Both the position numbers and the translations under genes were made by a program. Below the pieces are notes generated by a model, which saw only the letters and a list, made by a program, of their open reading frames with translations, was not told the DNA's origin and searched no databases. Source: Narthecium ossifragum (taxonomy: Eukaryota > Streptophyta > Magnoliopsida > Dioscoreales > Nartheciaceae). From it: a stretch of DNA of 64,000 nucleotides. The DNA lies in contig OY986973.1 in NCBI GenBank assembly GCA_963920575.1, positions 13,683,562 through 13,747,561 of the forward strand, given 5' to 3'. Every line of letters begins with the position of its first letter. Position 1 is the stretch's first letter. Shown piece after piece: positions 48,090-58,235 of the stretch.

Positions 48090-48845
48090 GTCGACCGATC
48101 GATCTAGCCAAGTAAGACCGATCGATCCTTCTTTGTGTCAAGCATATTTTTCTTCATACCGTAGTTGGATCGATCCGTCCTCGCGGGTCCGATCGATCAG
48201 AGGTGTGTCTTTAATCTTGACAGAACATGGTGTTTTCGCCTCACCATCACCTGATCGATCCGTCTATCCCTCCGTCTTGGCTTTACTCCTAGCTATAGTC
48301 GGATCGATCCGGCCGTGCGGGCGGGATCGATCCGATGTGTGCATTTAATCGTGACAGAGCGTGGTGTTTTTGGCACTACACCTTCCGATCGATCCCTCTA
48401 TCTCTCAGACAATGTGCGAAACTAGTTGCCAGCATCCGATCGATCCGTCCTCGCGGGTCCGATCGATCCGAGGTGGGTATTTATTGGTGACAGAGCGTGG
48501 TGTTTTTGGCCCTACATGTTCCGATCGATCCTTCTATCTGTCGCTCTCAGTGATTTTAGTTGAGTAAGTCCGATCGATCTTGCTCAACGAGTTCGATCGA
48601 TCGGGCATATTTATTCAATATGTGTCATCCTGTCGCACCGATGCGGCCACGTGGCGCCGGATCGATCTTCCCAGTCTAGGCCGATCGATCCTCCTCAGTT
48701 ACCACGTTTTCCGTTGTGCATTGGCTGGTTGCCGCGTGGACCTCGATCGATCCAACCCCAATGGACGGATCGATCGAGGTCTCGTCGTTTGGGGCTTATA
48801 AGCGGGGTTCGATCGATCCTAGGGCATGATCCCCCTTCGATCGCT
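48090..48845. repeat. GATCGATC island and 135-bp minisatellite in element A
   Basis: About 18 exact GATCGATC palindromes occur in roughly 720 bases between the integrase tail and the downstream ORF. A unit of about 135 bases recurs around 48163, 48297 and 48433: a pair of GATCGATC sites flanking TCCTCGCGGGTCC or a variant, followed by a TGACAGA.CRTGGTGTTTT segment and another site. No coding is seen. Confidence 0.9.
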
Positions 48846-49090
48846 CCACCTTGCCTCCTTTCCGTTTCGCTCGGACTCCGCCGATCCGCGTTCTCCCTTC
48901 CGACCGGTGCTCGGTCTCGCCTCCGGCACGATCCCCTCGCCCTCGTCCTCTCCCGCCACATTCCCTTCCTCCGGCCTCCTTCCCCACTCACGGCCTTGCC
49001 ATTCCCACCAAACCCATGCCACCTCTCCGCCCGCAGTTCCTTGCTTTCCGTTGTTCGTCGCCGGCACCGTTCCTTATATTCATCCCTACC

Positions 49091-50521
49091 ATGGTCCGCG
49101 CGAAGAATGTCACAAAGACGGGTCTCGGCGGCAAAGGGAAAGCCGCCGCCGCTTCTTCTTCCACCCCTACTGCCAGACGCCTCCCCTTGACTGCGGCTCC
49201 GACGAGTGCTTCTCCCGCAACATCCGCCTCTTCGCCGGAATCCTCTTCTTCTCCACCTCCGTCACGGCCGGTCCGTGCCTTGAGAGCCCCACCAGCGTCG
49301 TCTACGGCTGCCACTCCTTCGTCCAGCAAGCGGAAGGCGTCCGCGGTGGCTTCCTCCTCCCAACAACCTCAGCGGCCAACCAAGCGCAAGAAGTCCCAAC
49401 CGTCAACTGCTCCGACCGATGTCCGCGGCCTCCATCCTCGCTGGCAGCGCGACCTCAACCTTGAATACACCTTCGACGTCGATTATTTTCGCACAGTCGA
49501 GCACGCCCAGGACTCCATTGCGACCCTGGAGCGCCGTGGTCTCCTGTCTGTGAGCACGCCCAGCTCCACTGTCTACCCGCGGTTGGTTTGCATGTTCTAT
49601 CAGAACATGCAACCTATTCCTTTTGGGGATGCGCGCGACAAGGATACATCCCGCCGGTCCGCGTCTCGGGGATTTACTTCCATGATCGACGGTGTAGAGG
49701 TATCGTTGACTCTCAGGGCGGTCTGCGATGCATTGTCGATCCCGAAACGCTGGTTGGACCTTCACCGAGCGACGGTTGACGAGCTTTACATCCATGAGTC
49801 CGACGCGTACCTGTTTCCTCATTCGGGCTGTCAGCACATCGACACCTTTACTCGCGCTGAGCTGCCAGCGCATATGTGGTTGGTTGATGATGTCCTGCAA
49901 TGGAACGTTTTCCAGATGGGGCATGATCAGTATCGGTCCGGGGATTGCCTACGCATGCTGTGGCTGTTGGCCAAGGATTGGACGATGAGTATCTCGCAGA
50001 TGATCTTGGAGGGCATCGTCCACTTCTATCAGAAAACGGTGCTGGATATGCGGCCAAGTTACGACGATGCCGCCTGCCCACATCCTCGGCTTATCTCCGC
50101 GTTTCTCCAGCGCCAGGACCGAGTTCCAGAGGGGGAGTTGACCGTGTCACTTGATGCACTCCAGGCGGCACGATTTCGTTCCGCCACCAGGAGCAAGGTC
50201 CTCGGTCACATGAGGAGAGCCAGTGTTTTTCTCCGCCAGCCAGGTCCCAGCCGCGCACATCATGCACCAGAGTACGGGCCTGTCGACCACCCTACCTTGG
50301 GCGAGATGTACAGAGAGTTCCGTGGTGAGTTGGCGCACATACACCAGCGTTTGGACGCAGTGGAGGCGCACGATGCCGCTTTCCGTGCATACTTCTCGGC
50401 CTTCCGCGCGGACCTCTCCTACATCCGGGCGCGTCTTGACGACCTTCACCCGCCTCCGCCTGTGCTCGCTATCGTACCTTACCGCCCACCATCCTACCCT
50501 GAGTCCCCACGCCACCCTTGA
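49091..50521 (+). CDS. Envelope-position ORF of Athila A (putative plant transposon protein domain)
   Basis: The role is unknown; in Athila elements an extra ORF sits after pol where retroviruses have envelope. The start chosen is 49091 (ACCATGG context), giving 476 codons; an upstream in-frame ATG at 48851 adds only low-complexity proline/serine sequence. Residues 1-125 are Ala/Ser/Pro-rich with a basic patch (KRKKS, 98-102). From about 117 a folded domain is suggested: WQRDLNLEYTFDVDYF, ATLERRGLL, VYPRLVCMFYQNM (161-173), ELPAHMWLVDDVLQWN. This resembles the putative plant transposon protein domain common in Athila ORFs. Near 400-450 there is a likely coiled coil. No signal peptide or membrane segment is seen. 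It is GC-rich and undamaged, unlike gag. Confidence 0.82.
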   Translation: MVRAKNVTKTGLGGKGKAAAASSSTPTARRLPLTAAPTSASPATSASSPESSSSPPPSRPVRALRAPPASSTAATPSSSKRKASAVASSSQQPQRPTKRKKSQPSTAPTDVRGLHPRWQRDLNLEYTFDVDYFRTVEHAQDSIATLERRGLLSVSTPSSTVYPRLVCMFYQNMQPIPFGDARDKDTSRRSASRGFTSMIDGVEVSLTLRAVCDALSIPKRWLDLHRATVDELYIHESDAYLFPHSGCQHIDTFTRAELPAHMWLVDDVLQWNVFQMGHDQYRSGDCLRMLWLLAKDWTMSISQMILEGIVHFYQKTVLDMRPSYDDAACPHPRLISAFLQRQDRVPEGELTVSLDALQAARFRSATRSKVLGHMRRASVFLRQPGPSRAHHAPEYGPVDHPTLGEMYREFRGELAHIHQRLDAVEAHDAAFRAYFSAFRADLSYIRARLDDLHPPPPVLAIVPYRPPSYPESPRHP

Positions 50522-52336
50522 GTCTTGTACTTAGATGCTTGCTTCGCTTACCTGTATATCTTTGAGGTTTCTTGCATCTTAGGCCGTGTGCTGGCCAGTT
50601 TTGGTTTGACTTTTGTGGTGGATGGACTCACTTTTGTACTAGCTTGACATTATATATACATAGCTTTTTGGCTTTGGGGGGGGGGGGGGGGGTGTATCCT
50701 GGGAGTACGGGACGCTGATTGTGCTGGTCTATAGCTGTGTGTATGTGGATGAATGTGATTGATTATTGTGTCTTGCAGGTGGAGCTTAGGGTAGTTTACT
50801 TTTTCTTCCCTTGTGTGATGAATGTTGTATCGCCCTTGGGCTTATCGCATAAATAGAGGAAATGCTACCAAAATTTTCTCCAATTTCCATGCCTATTCCT
50901 TACATTCCATTAATGCAATCATGGGGTATTTCTTCTAGGATTCTACAGGGTTTATATGCTATCGCATGCACAGCTGGGTGCCATCCCGCCATTACTTGGT
51001 TTTTAACACCTAACCGTGATCTGCTATTCTGTTGTCTTTTTATCACCACGGTTACGTTTTCGTATGCAACTTCTCAGGTTATCTCTACCCTATATTCTTG
51101 GCTTTCTTTTTATGACTTAGTGTAACTGAGGGCAATTACATTTAAGTTGGGGGATAGAATTCTAGGAATTCATAGTTATTTATTTTAGGATAACCGAATT
51201 TTATACATCCCTTATAACGTGTCAGACGAAGGAAGTTATGATGGTTATTGATGAAGATGCATCATTTAGAATATTATTCAATGAGTTATTCAGAAATTCA
51301 TATGTCATATAAATTTCAGTAAATTTAACTTTGCATGACATGAGTTCTGTACTTTAATACTTTTACCATGATTTAGGGATAACTTGACATATCCTATTGC
51401 ACTTAAGCACTTTCACATGTGGATGAGTTGAAGTCAGATTCTGAACATGAAACTAGGATAGATCTATGATTTTAGGACATGTCACAGAAGATACATGGAC
51501 ACATATAGTTTTCTGTCCGCAAAAATTATATGTGTGTGCAAGGTGGAGGGGTTTCAACTTAGTAACCGGGCAATATGCCTAACCAGCGTGTTGTTAGCGT
51601 AAAACGGTTGGATTGCCTAACACTGAGAGAAAGGACTTTCAACTTAGTAACCGGGCAGGGTGCCTAACCAGCATGCTGTTCGCGTAAAACGGTTGAATGA
51701 CCTAACAGAAAAAAAGGACTTCATACTTAGTAACCGGGCAATGTGCCTAACAAGGTGTGTTGTTCGCGTAAAACGGTTGGAGACCCTTGTGAAAAAAAAA
51801 GAAATAAAGAAATGAAAGAAAAAGGACAGAGATTGTTATGTGGTAAGTGGAAAATATGTGCTTGCTTAGAATTGTGACCTTGACTGGTGGAATGTTTGGA
51901 TATAATGGATACTCTGACACATGTAGAACCAAATACACACACTTGAGAGTCAAAGTTATTTTTAAACCATGATTAAATATGTTGAAGTGCTGGAACTATG
52001 CTTTGATTGGTTCTTATTTACTTTATGTTTATATGACTATGGGTTGAAGAATATTCTCATTGATAGAGATTCTGTTTAGTGCATTTGAATTAATGAGTAT
52101 TATAATGGAGTTCTAATGGCATATTAAAGGGGATGTATAGATGTTTGTGGGTATCATCACTGGAAACCCTCAGGAGACTATAACTCCTCCACTGGGGCCA
52201 CCCAGGGGTTTAAAGGCTTGTTGCACATGCTAAGTGCAATCGTGAGATCTACGAAAGTGGCTAGTTAGACTTACGGCTTTACTCTTAATTTTTGTTTGCT
52301 TTGGTCGAGGACTAGCAAAGATCAAGTTGGGGGGTG
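50522..52336 (+). other. 3' untranslated region of Athila A with polypurine tract
   Basis: No gene is supported. Features: a G run at about 50676-50692, three imperfect tandem copies of an 83-85 bp unit (separate entry), a second purine run AAGTTGGGGGATAG at about 51144, and the final tract AGTTGGGGGGTG at 52325-52336 before the LTR. From 51988 on it is duplicated at 40901-41256. Confidence 0.8.
51557..51800 (+). repeat. Three tandem copies of an 83-85 bp unit
   Basis: ACTTAGTAACCGGGCA starts at 51557, 51642 and 51725. Each unit goes on with TGCCTAAC, then TGTTGTT-GCGTAAAACGGTTG. The copies differ slightly. It sits in the 3' untranslated part of element A. Confidence 0.9.
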
Positions 52337-53858
52337 TGATAAGACTTGAAAAGTGCACAAAACACCCTTATAATTTGACTTTGTTGGCCCCGAGCAAGCC
52401 TGTACTGACTACTTTTCTCCCATTTCAGGTATAACAGGTCCTGCTACGAGTTAGATCAACTTTGGAGCTAAAACAATTTATTTTGGTGATTTTGGGCAAG
52501 CCAGATCGATCGGACTCAACAGGAGCGATCGATCCAACTTAACCAGCGACGGGACAATGAATAACAGCCAGATCGATCGGACCCGGCATGACGGATCGAT
52601 CCAGCACGGGACTTAGCATAACAATATGTGCACGATCGATCCGACTCCATTGACCCGATCGATCCGGCTCGAGCATTACTAGCAATTAAAAGAGCCAGAT
52701 CGATCCAACTCCGGAGAGGGATCGATGCAGCTCGGGTGTCAACAACAAGTAAGGGAGTCAGCTTGATCGAGCTCGACTAGACGGATCGATCCGACTCGGC
52801 CAGCGTTAAAATTCAACGGCTGAGATCTAATCCGTGGGAGGTTGTCTCGGGGGCTATAAGTAGTCGTTGTTTAGGGTTTTCAGGGGGTCTTTTTCCAGAC
52901 ATTTTTGGAGAGAGTTTTCCTACCTTTTTCCATCTTTTCTTCGACGATTCTTTGGAGGAGATCCATGGCGGGAGGAGTTCATCAACTTCCATCGATGGAT
53001 CGGCCCCTAAAGATGAGTAGCTAAAACCCTAGCCATGGGATTCTTATGATGTAACTAGGGTTTTTACTAGGGATTTCTTAGATCTAGGGTTTGTATACAC
53101 GATTATTTGGCTTTTATGGATTGATTATTTTTTCCTATATCTTGGTGTTGTTTTCTTGTTGGATGTATGAATCGTTCTTGCTTTCACTTGATTCTAGAGC
53201 TTGTGTATGCTAGGGCTTGGATTAGATTCCTCCAAATAAGAGGATCATGCTAGTCCCATGATATCTCGAATGGAATCTTCTTCGTGATTAGGGATTGTAT
53301 AGTGCTAGTCTCACTACATTCCATCCCTAATCCTTCATGCATCTTATTCTTGTAGATTCGGCCATCCATATCTATGCTATTAGTTGCGATGAATTCATCC
53401 TAGTAAGAGGGTTCATTAGCAGTGAACGTAACGAACCATTCGGTCACTGATATTTCGATAATTGTTCTTGCCGACAAGGAATCCTAAACAGAACTTGTCG
53501 AGTGATAAGGAGAACTAGCCATTCACTTATCAACTTTTAGGAAGCCATTCATCGTGTTTGCATGCCCTGATCTTAGGAAGACTTGGTAGATCCTTAGTTA
53601 CTGATTAAGAATCCTATGGTTCTTTCTCTCATATTCATAAATCCTTTAGTATAAGTTTAGTTTAATTTCAATCTGTAATCTTTTCTCAACTCATTAGCAG
53701 GAGATTTACTCAGTGTTCAACTTCAATCCCTTAAATCCCTGTGGACTCGACTCGGATTCTCCACTATCTACTACTTCTTAGTAGTTAAAGTAGAGCACCG
53801 GAATATATTATAATTTTGGTCAGACTTGTTAAGCCACGACACTTTTCAAGTCGTATCA
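52337..53858 (+). repeat. 3' LTR of Athila A
   Basis: It starts TGATAAGACTTGAAAAGTG and ends ACTTTTCAAGTCGTATCA (one change in the terminal repeat). It matches the 5' LTR with the nested solo LTR removed, with mostly single-base differences and two missing segments. It ends inside gag of element E at 53858; the expected duplication TGCAC has no partner because the left side was lost. Confidence 0.93.
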
Positions 53859-54258
53859 TGCACCACCAGTCTCGGGCTTCCCCTTCGAGCTGGAACGCCG
53901 CGAGTTTGACCCGGAGTGGGTCATCCTCGCCGAAGAGAAGGTCTAGCATCTGAGTGACGCTCTCCAGCCACTCATCTGCCTCCGTCACGTCTCCACTCCG
54001 CCCGCTGAACCTTGGCGGGTTCAGCCGCTGGAAGTCTGCGACCTCAGCCGCTAACGATCGCCCAACAGCGGGGAAAGGAGCCTCCGGGGCGTGAAAGGAA
54101 GCCTCCCCCATCCCGCTGTGCTCGGCTAACTCTGCCTCTGGTGCCTGTACAGGTCCAGGAATCTGGCGTGCCTCGGCCTCCACGGCTCGCCGGGCAGCAC
54201 GCGCAACGCGCGTCGTACCTCGGCGTACTACTACGGGGCGTACCCGTCTCCTCGCCAT
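53859..54258 (-). pseudogene. Gag N-terminal part of element E (Tekay-like)
   Basis: On minus the start is at 54258 (MARRRVRPVVVRRG). An alanine/arginine-rich N-region leads into the capsid domain: FQRLNPPRFSGRSGD, EADEWLESVTQMLDLLF, VKLAAFQLEGEARDWW. This capsid segment is what element N lacks. The gene is cut at 53858 by the Athila LTR. Confidence 0.88.
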
Positions 54259-54438
54259 CTACACAGACACCAGAGACACGGATATTCATCCGTTAGAGAC
54301 CAAAACAGATCATCACATCAATAAAATAAACGCATCACACTCGGCAAAAAGTCAAGCATGCAAGGATGTTCTAGACTATCCCAACCCCGCTCAAATCTCA
54401 ACCGCAGACCTTATCCTATCCCAAAGGACCTACAGCCT

Positions 54439-54450
54439 GCTCTGATACCA
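54439..54450 (-). promoter_or_regulatory. Primer-binding site of element E
   Basis: Minus reads TGGTATCAGAGC three bases after the composite LTR end GGGCGTTACA (54454), and gag follows. This placement shows that the whole composite 54454-56510 is used as an LTR. Confidence 0.88.
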
Positions 54451-54453
54451 AAC

Positions 54454-56510
54454 TGTAACGCCCCGGCCCTCCACTGGGCCACGCCCCGCGGGCTCCCGGT
54501 CCGACCAGGATCCACCCGACGGCCCCACCCGACACAATATTGTCCGCTTTTGGCTCACCGCAGAAATCTGGAAAAACTTCCCAGTAGGTCACCCATCCCG
54601 GGACCGCTCCAAGGCAAGCACGCTTAACCTTGGAGTTTTCTGGCGGATCACTGCCAGCACGGCTTTAAAACGCGTTGTGTCTATTAAGGGCTTACTATAT
54701 ACTTATATCGAACCCCGAACCACCGCTCCAAGGCAAGCACGCTTAACCTTGGAGTTTTCTGGCGGATCACTGCCAGCACGGCTTTAAAACGCGTTGTGTC
54801 TATTAAGGGCTTACTATATACTTATATCGAACCCCGAACCATACCCAGGCGTTGTGGGATTGCTTACCCGGCTACCCGACTCAGCCCCGCCCTCCAGGCG
54901 CAGGCATCTTATCCCACGGTAGACCCAGCGGGCCTCACACTCCACCCCCCTTGGAGGCCCAGCGTCCTCGTTGGCACAATTTCCGGCTGGGGACCAGCTC
55001 TGATACCATACTGTATCATACAATGGATATGATCGACATACGAATACCGCCATCATAGGGAATCTAGGAAATAATAGATTGGCAGCCTAACACCTCAATA
55101 ATTAACCAAAGAACATGGCATAGGTGTAGTACACAATTGAATGTTTAACAAGCGATGCTAAGAATTGCAACGTTAACATTTGATCATAGGAATTGAGAAG
55201 ATAAGGGAACATGCCACTATCCTAAGCAATTGATACAATTGAGCAATACATTCCATCATTGTAGGGAACTGCAACGATCATCCATTGACAACAAAGAGGA
55301 CTAATCAATAGATTCACCATGGCAGTAGGGAATCCTAGGGAGGAAATCAGAGGGAAGAAGGAGTCATCCCCCCCCAGCCCGAGACCAATTCAAACCCTAC
55401 AATTCAACTCCCCTACGACAGCCAACTAGTCCAAACCATTCCCTAGGAACAGAGTCCACGAAATGGAACCCAATACTCACAGCAACCACTCCATACACCC
55501 CTCAACAACTCATGGCAGCCGGAAGAAGAACAGAGAGGTTGAGCGTGGGGAGAGAGAGCACTGCAGCAATAGGGAAGAGAAAGGAAACCAAAACCAATAC
55601 CCTAAGATTCAGGGGAAATCAGCCAACCCACGTATCCGGCCGACCAAGAACAGGGGAAAGAAACCAGGGGGGAAACAATCTCATCAACCCACAACTACCA
55701 GCGAGAAGGGAAGCCAACCTCGCCGAAGGAAACACTACTAGCAATTAGATCTAGGCGACGGCATGCTCTAAGAAGAAGAGAACATCAGCAGAGGAACCAT
55801 GGAGGAACAGAGCACCCGAAGCAAACAACCACGGAAAACAAAGCAGAGCAACCAAAAACCAAGCAAACATGTATCAATCCAAGCCCTAGATGCCTAACCA
55901 AGGGTTAGGGTAGGAATCCCTACGTCTATGGGCTTCGTCCGATGAAGAAATCTACTCCCCTCTCCTCTTCTTCCGCCGCGATCGTTGTCGCCTCCGAGCT
56001 CGCCGCCAGTCGCTCGTCGCCGCCACCTCTCTCCTCAGGACGTGGGTCGCCTCCAGTCGCGGTCGCGGACGCCGCCAAGTCCTCTCCTTGGTCGGCCGCT
56101 GCCGCTCTCTTTTCCCTCCGTCGAGTCGCCGCTCTCCCCTCTCTCTCTCTCTCTCTCTCGCGTATCGGTGGAATAGTGCCCTAACGAGGGTTAAGAAGGT
56201 TTTATATATCGAGTGGCTGAGATTAAATCATGGCCGTCCGATCGGCCTGATCTGATCCTAACCGCTCAAATCTCGATCAACGTGATCAAACACAGATCCT
56301 CAGATCTAGATAACTCCTATGGGTCTACTCAAGCACATACATCATTATAAGGTCGTGTGTGCGTTACGCGTGTGAAACCAACTCCTTCAAGGGTAATTTA
56401 CCAAATTACCCCCGGAGCCGCAACGATCAAAGGAGATCGCGAAGCAAGGCCAACAAAGCCAGACCCTCGACCTACGTGGTCGGACCGGGTTGGAGGTACG
56501 GGTCCTCACA
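54454..56510 (-). repeat. 5' composite LTR of element E
   Basis: About 2.06 kb. From the left: Cassandra-type module (54454-54939) with an internal 119-base duplication, polypurine tract and body, primer-site fossil (54997-55008), then Tekay-like LTR sequence from TGTATCATACAATGG (55012) to GGTCCTCACA. On minus the promoter-bearing end is Tekay-like and the 3' end is Cassandra-type. The last 330 bases match the corresponding end of the composite at 36650-36981. Confidence 0.85.
54603..54840 (-). repeat. 119-bp tandem duplication within the 5S-like module
   Basis: ACCGCTCCAAGGCAAGC begins at 54603 and at 54722, and both copies run through the A-box part of the 5S-like stretch to CCCCGAACCA. 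The C-box part (CACCCATCCCGG) is present once. The other two composite copies have no such duplication. Confidence 0.93.
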
Positions 56511-58235
56511 TACCTGAGGGGCATACTCCATTTCTTCATAAGGGGGTGTTGAGGGGGTGTACTCCTCGAATGGGAATTCGTGGTGTGCTCCGGTAGTAAT
56601 CATATGTGTTGGTTCTACCTTTTTTCCCTTCTGGAGCTTCTTCAGCAGCCCGGCATCCATGACTCCGTCGTCAATTAATTTCTGGATTTGATCCTTGAGG
56701 ACGAAGCAGTCTTCGAGTGCGTGCCCAAGTATTCTATGGTAATGACAATACTTTGGCTCGTTCAGTTTGTCCACTTCATGAGGGCGCCGCGACTCCGGGA
56801 GCTCTATGAGTCCGAGATCCAGCAGACCTTTGAAGATGTCAGGGACCTCCTCTCGAGGGAAGGAATACTCCTTTTCAATCCTCTCCTTGAGAGTCTTCAC
56901 TCGTCATTGCGTGGAATCGGACGAGGGATCTCTAGACCGAGGCAGCTCTCTGGGAATGTAAGTCTCCTTCTATCTAGGCATTGGCATTGCCGACGTCTGA
57001 AGCACAGCTTTCCCCTTGGGAAGAGCCTTGTCTTTTCTTGTGCGGTCGGAAGTCTTGTCCGCGGTATGATTTTTGCGAACCATGTGGTGTAAATAATTTT
57101 TGATATCGATGGCCTTCGAAGTCAGCTCCTCGAAAGAAAGCGGACGAACACCTTGCAGGTAGAAGGCCATTTCTGGCCGTAGGTTGTTCATGCACATCCA
57201 TACGGCTTCAGGTTCAGTAATGGGTTGTGTGCAGTGGATACTCAGATTTCTCCACTTGTTGATGAAATCAGCAGCCTTCTCATGCTGGCTCTGTTCGGTC
57301 TGAGTGAGCACCGTAATCCCGACAGTCCTTTGGGTGCTATAAAATCTTTGGAGGAATGCCTCCTGCATCTGCTCCCATGAATTGATGGATCCTGGAAGTA
57401 GTTTGTTGTACCAAGTGAGAGGCAGTCCCGAGAGTGTTTGGACAAACTCGCGAAGAAGCAGTGCTCCATTGTGAGCTGTTTCTTGACATGCTGCTAGGAA
57501 GTGAGCAATATGCTCATGTGGGGATCCGGTCCCGTTAAACTTGGTGAACTGAGGCTGTCGATAATTTGCTGGGTACGGGACAGAGTCGATTTCAGCTGGG
57601 TACGGTTTCATGTACCCGGGCCTCATGGCATACTGGTGCTGCATGTGGAATGCTCTCACACTCTCGGCGACCATTTTCTGTACGGTGTCGAGGGGTATCA
57701 TATTTGGCGGTACATTCTCGTGAGAATGGTTCTCGACATGCGAGTTGTTTTCGGGTATTTGGGTCTTTAGATTGGCCATCTCTGCATCCTTCAACTGGAG
57801 TGTGTTTCGCAGCTGCTCCAGCTCTTCCTCGAGTGTGGTTGTAAGGACTTGATATCGCTCCGGGGATCTAATTGCTGGTGAAGGCGATCGAATCTCCGGA
57901 GATTCAGGCATAACAGGGGATTCTTCTTCATATGATGCTTCGGAGGCTGCATCTTTGCTGCCAAGGGAACGAGTGACGCTCCGAGTGTGGGGGCGATTGA
58001 GAGGCATATTAATTTGAGGTAGGCCGGCGATGGCAGCATCTCGGGGTTCCTCGACGGCAACTTTTTTCTTCCGTCTCTTGGCAGGGACATTTGCGGAAGT
58101 AGACGTTTCATCGTCCTGGACTCCGACAGGAATCGCTGTGACGATGTTAAAGTTGTTGTCCTGAAGGACTCCTTTTGCACCACCGTATCTTGGTGACGAA
58201 GCTTCGGGATGGTTGGCGCCGAGCGAGCGACCCAT
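56511..58235 (-). pseudogene. Gag of Tat-lineage element T
   Basis: On minus the frame 58235-56970 has 421 codons: a charged N-region with basic PAKRRKKKVA (51-60), a coiled-coil stretch (about 132-160), and the capsid domain (about 225-370) with YRQPQFTKFNGTGSPHEHI and ADFINKWRNLSIHC. A stop at 56969 and another at about 56904 sit where arginine or glutamine codons are likely. The rest reads FKGLLDLGLIELPESRRP, then the knuckle CHYHRILGHALEDC (CX2HX4HX4C), the form found in Tat elements. Element E interrupts it at 56510. Confidence 0.88.

Larger units (their letters stand above)
39265..56510 (-). mobile_element. Tekay-like element E with composite LTRs, interrupted by Athila A
   Basis: Target duplications TACCT at 39260-39264 and 56511-56515 mark the ends. 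On minus: composite 5' LTR (56510-54454), primer site (54450-54439), gag start (54258), then interruption by Athila element A; the right end of E is its 3' LTR (40900-39265), cut at the side facing A. Everything between gag and the 3' LTR (protease, RT, integrase) is missing, so a deletion accompanied or followed the Athila insertion. Confidence 0.85.

Noticed and set aside
48090..48845. CRISPR-like array
   Set aside because: Repeats are short palindromes with irregular spacing in a plant retrotransposon; no cas genes and no constant repeat length.
48851..49090. N-terminal extension of the envelope-position ORF
   Set aside because: The 80 residues are Pro/Ser/Arg-rich and overlap the end of the GATCGATC island zone; the ATG at 49091 has a better context.
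49091..50521. A true envelope glycoprotein
   Set aside because: No signal peptide, no transmembrane stretch and no cysteine pattern are visible; the position alone is not evidence.
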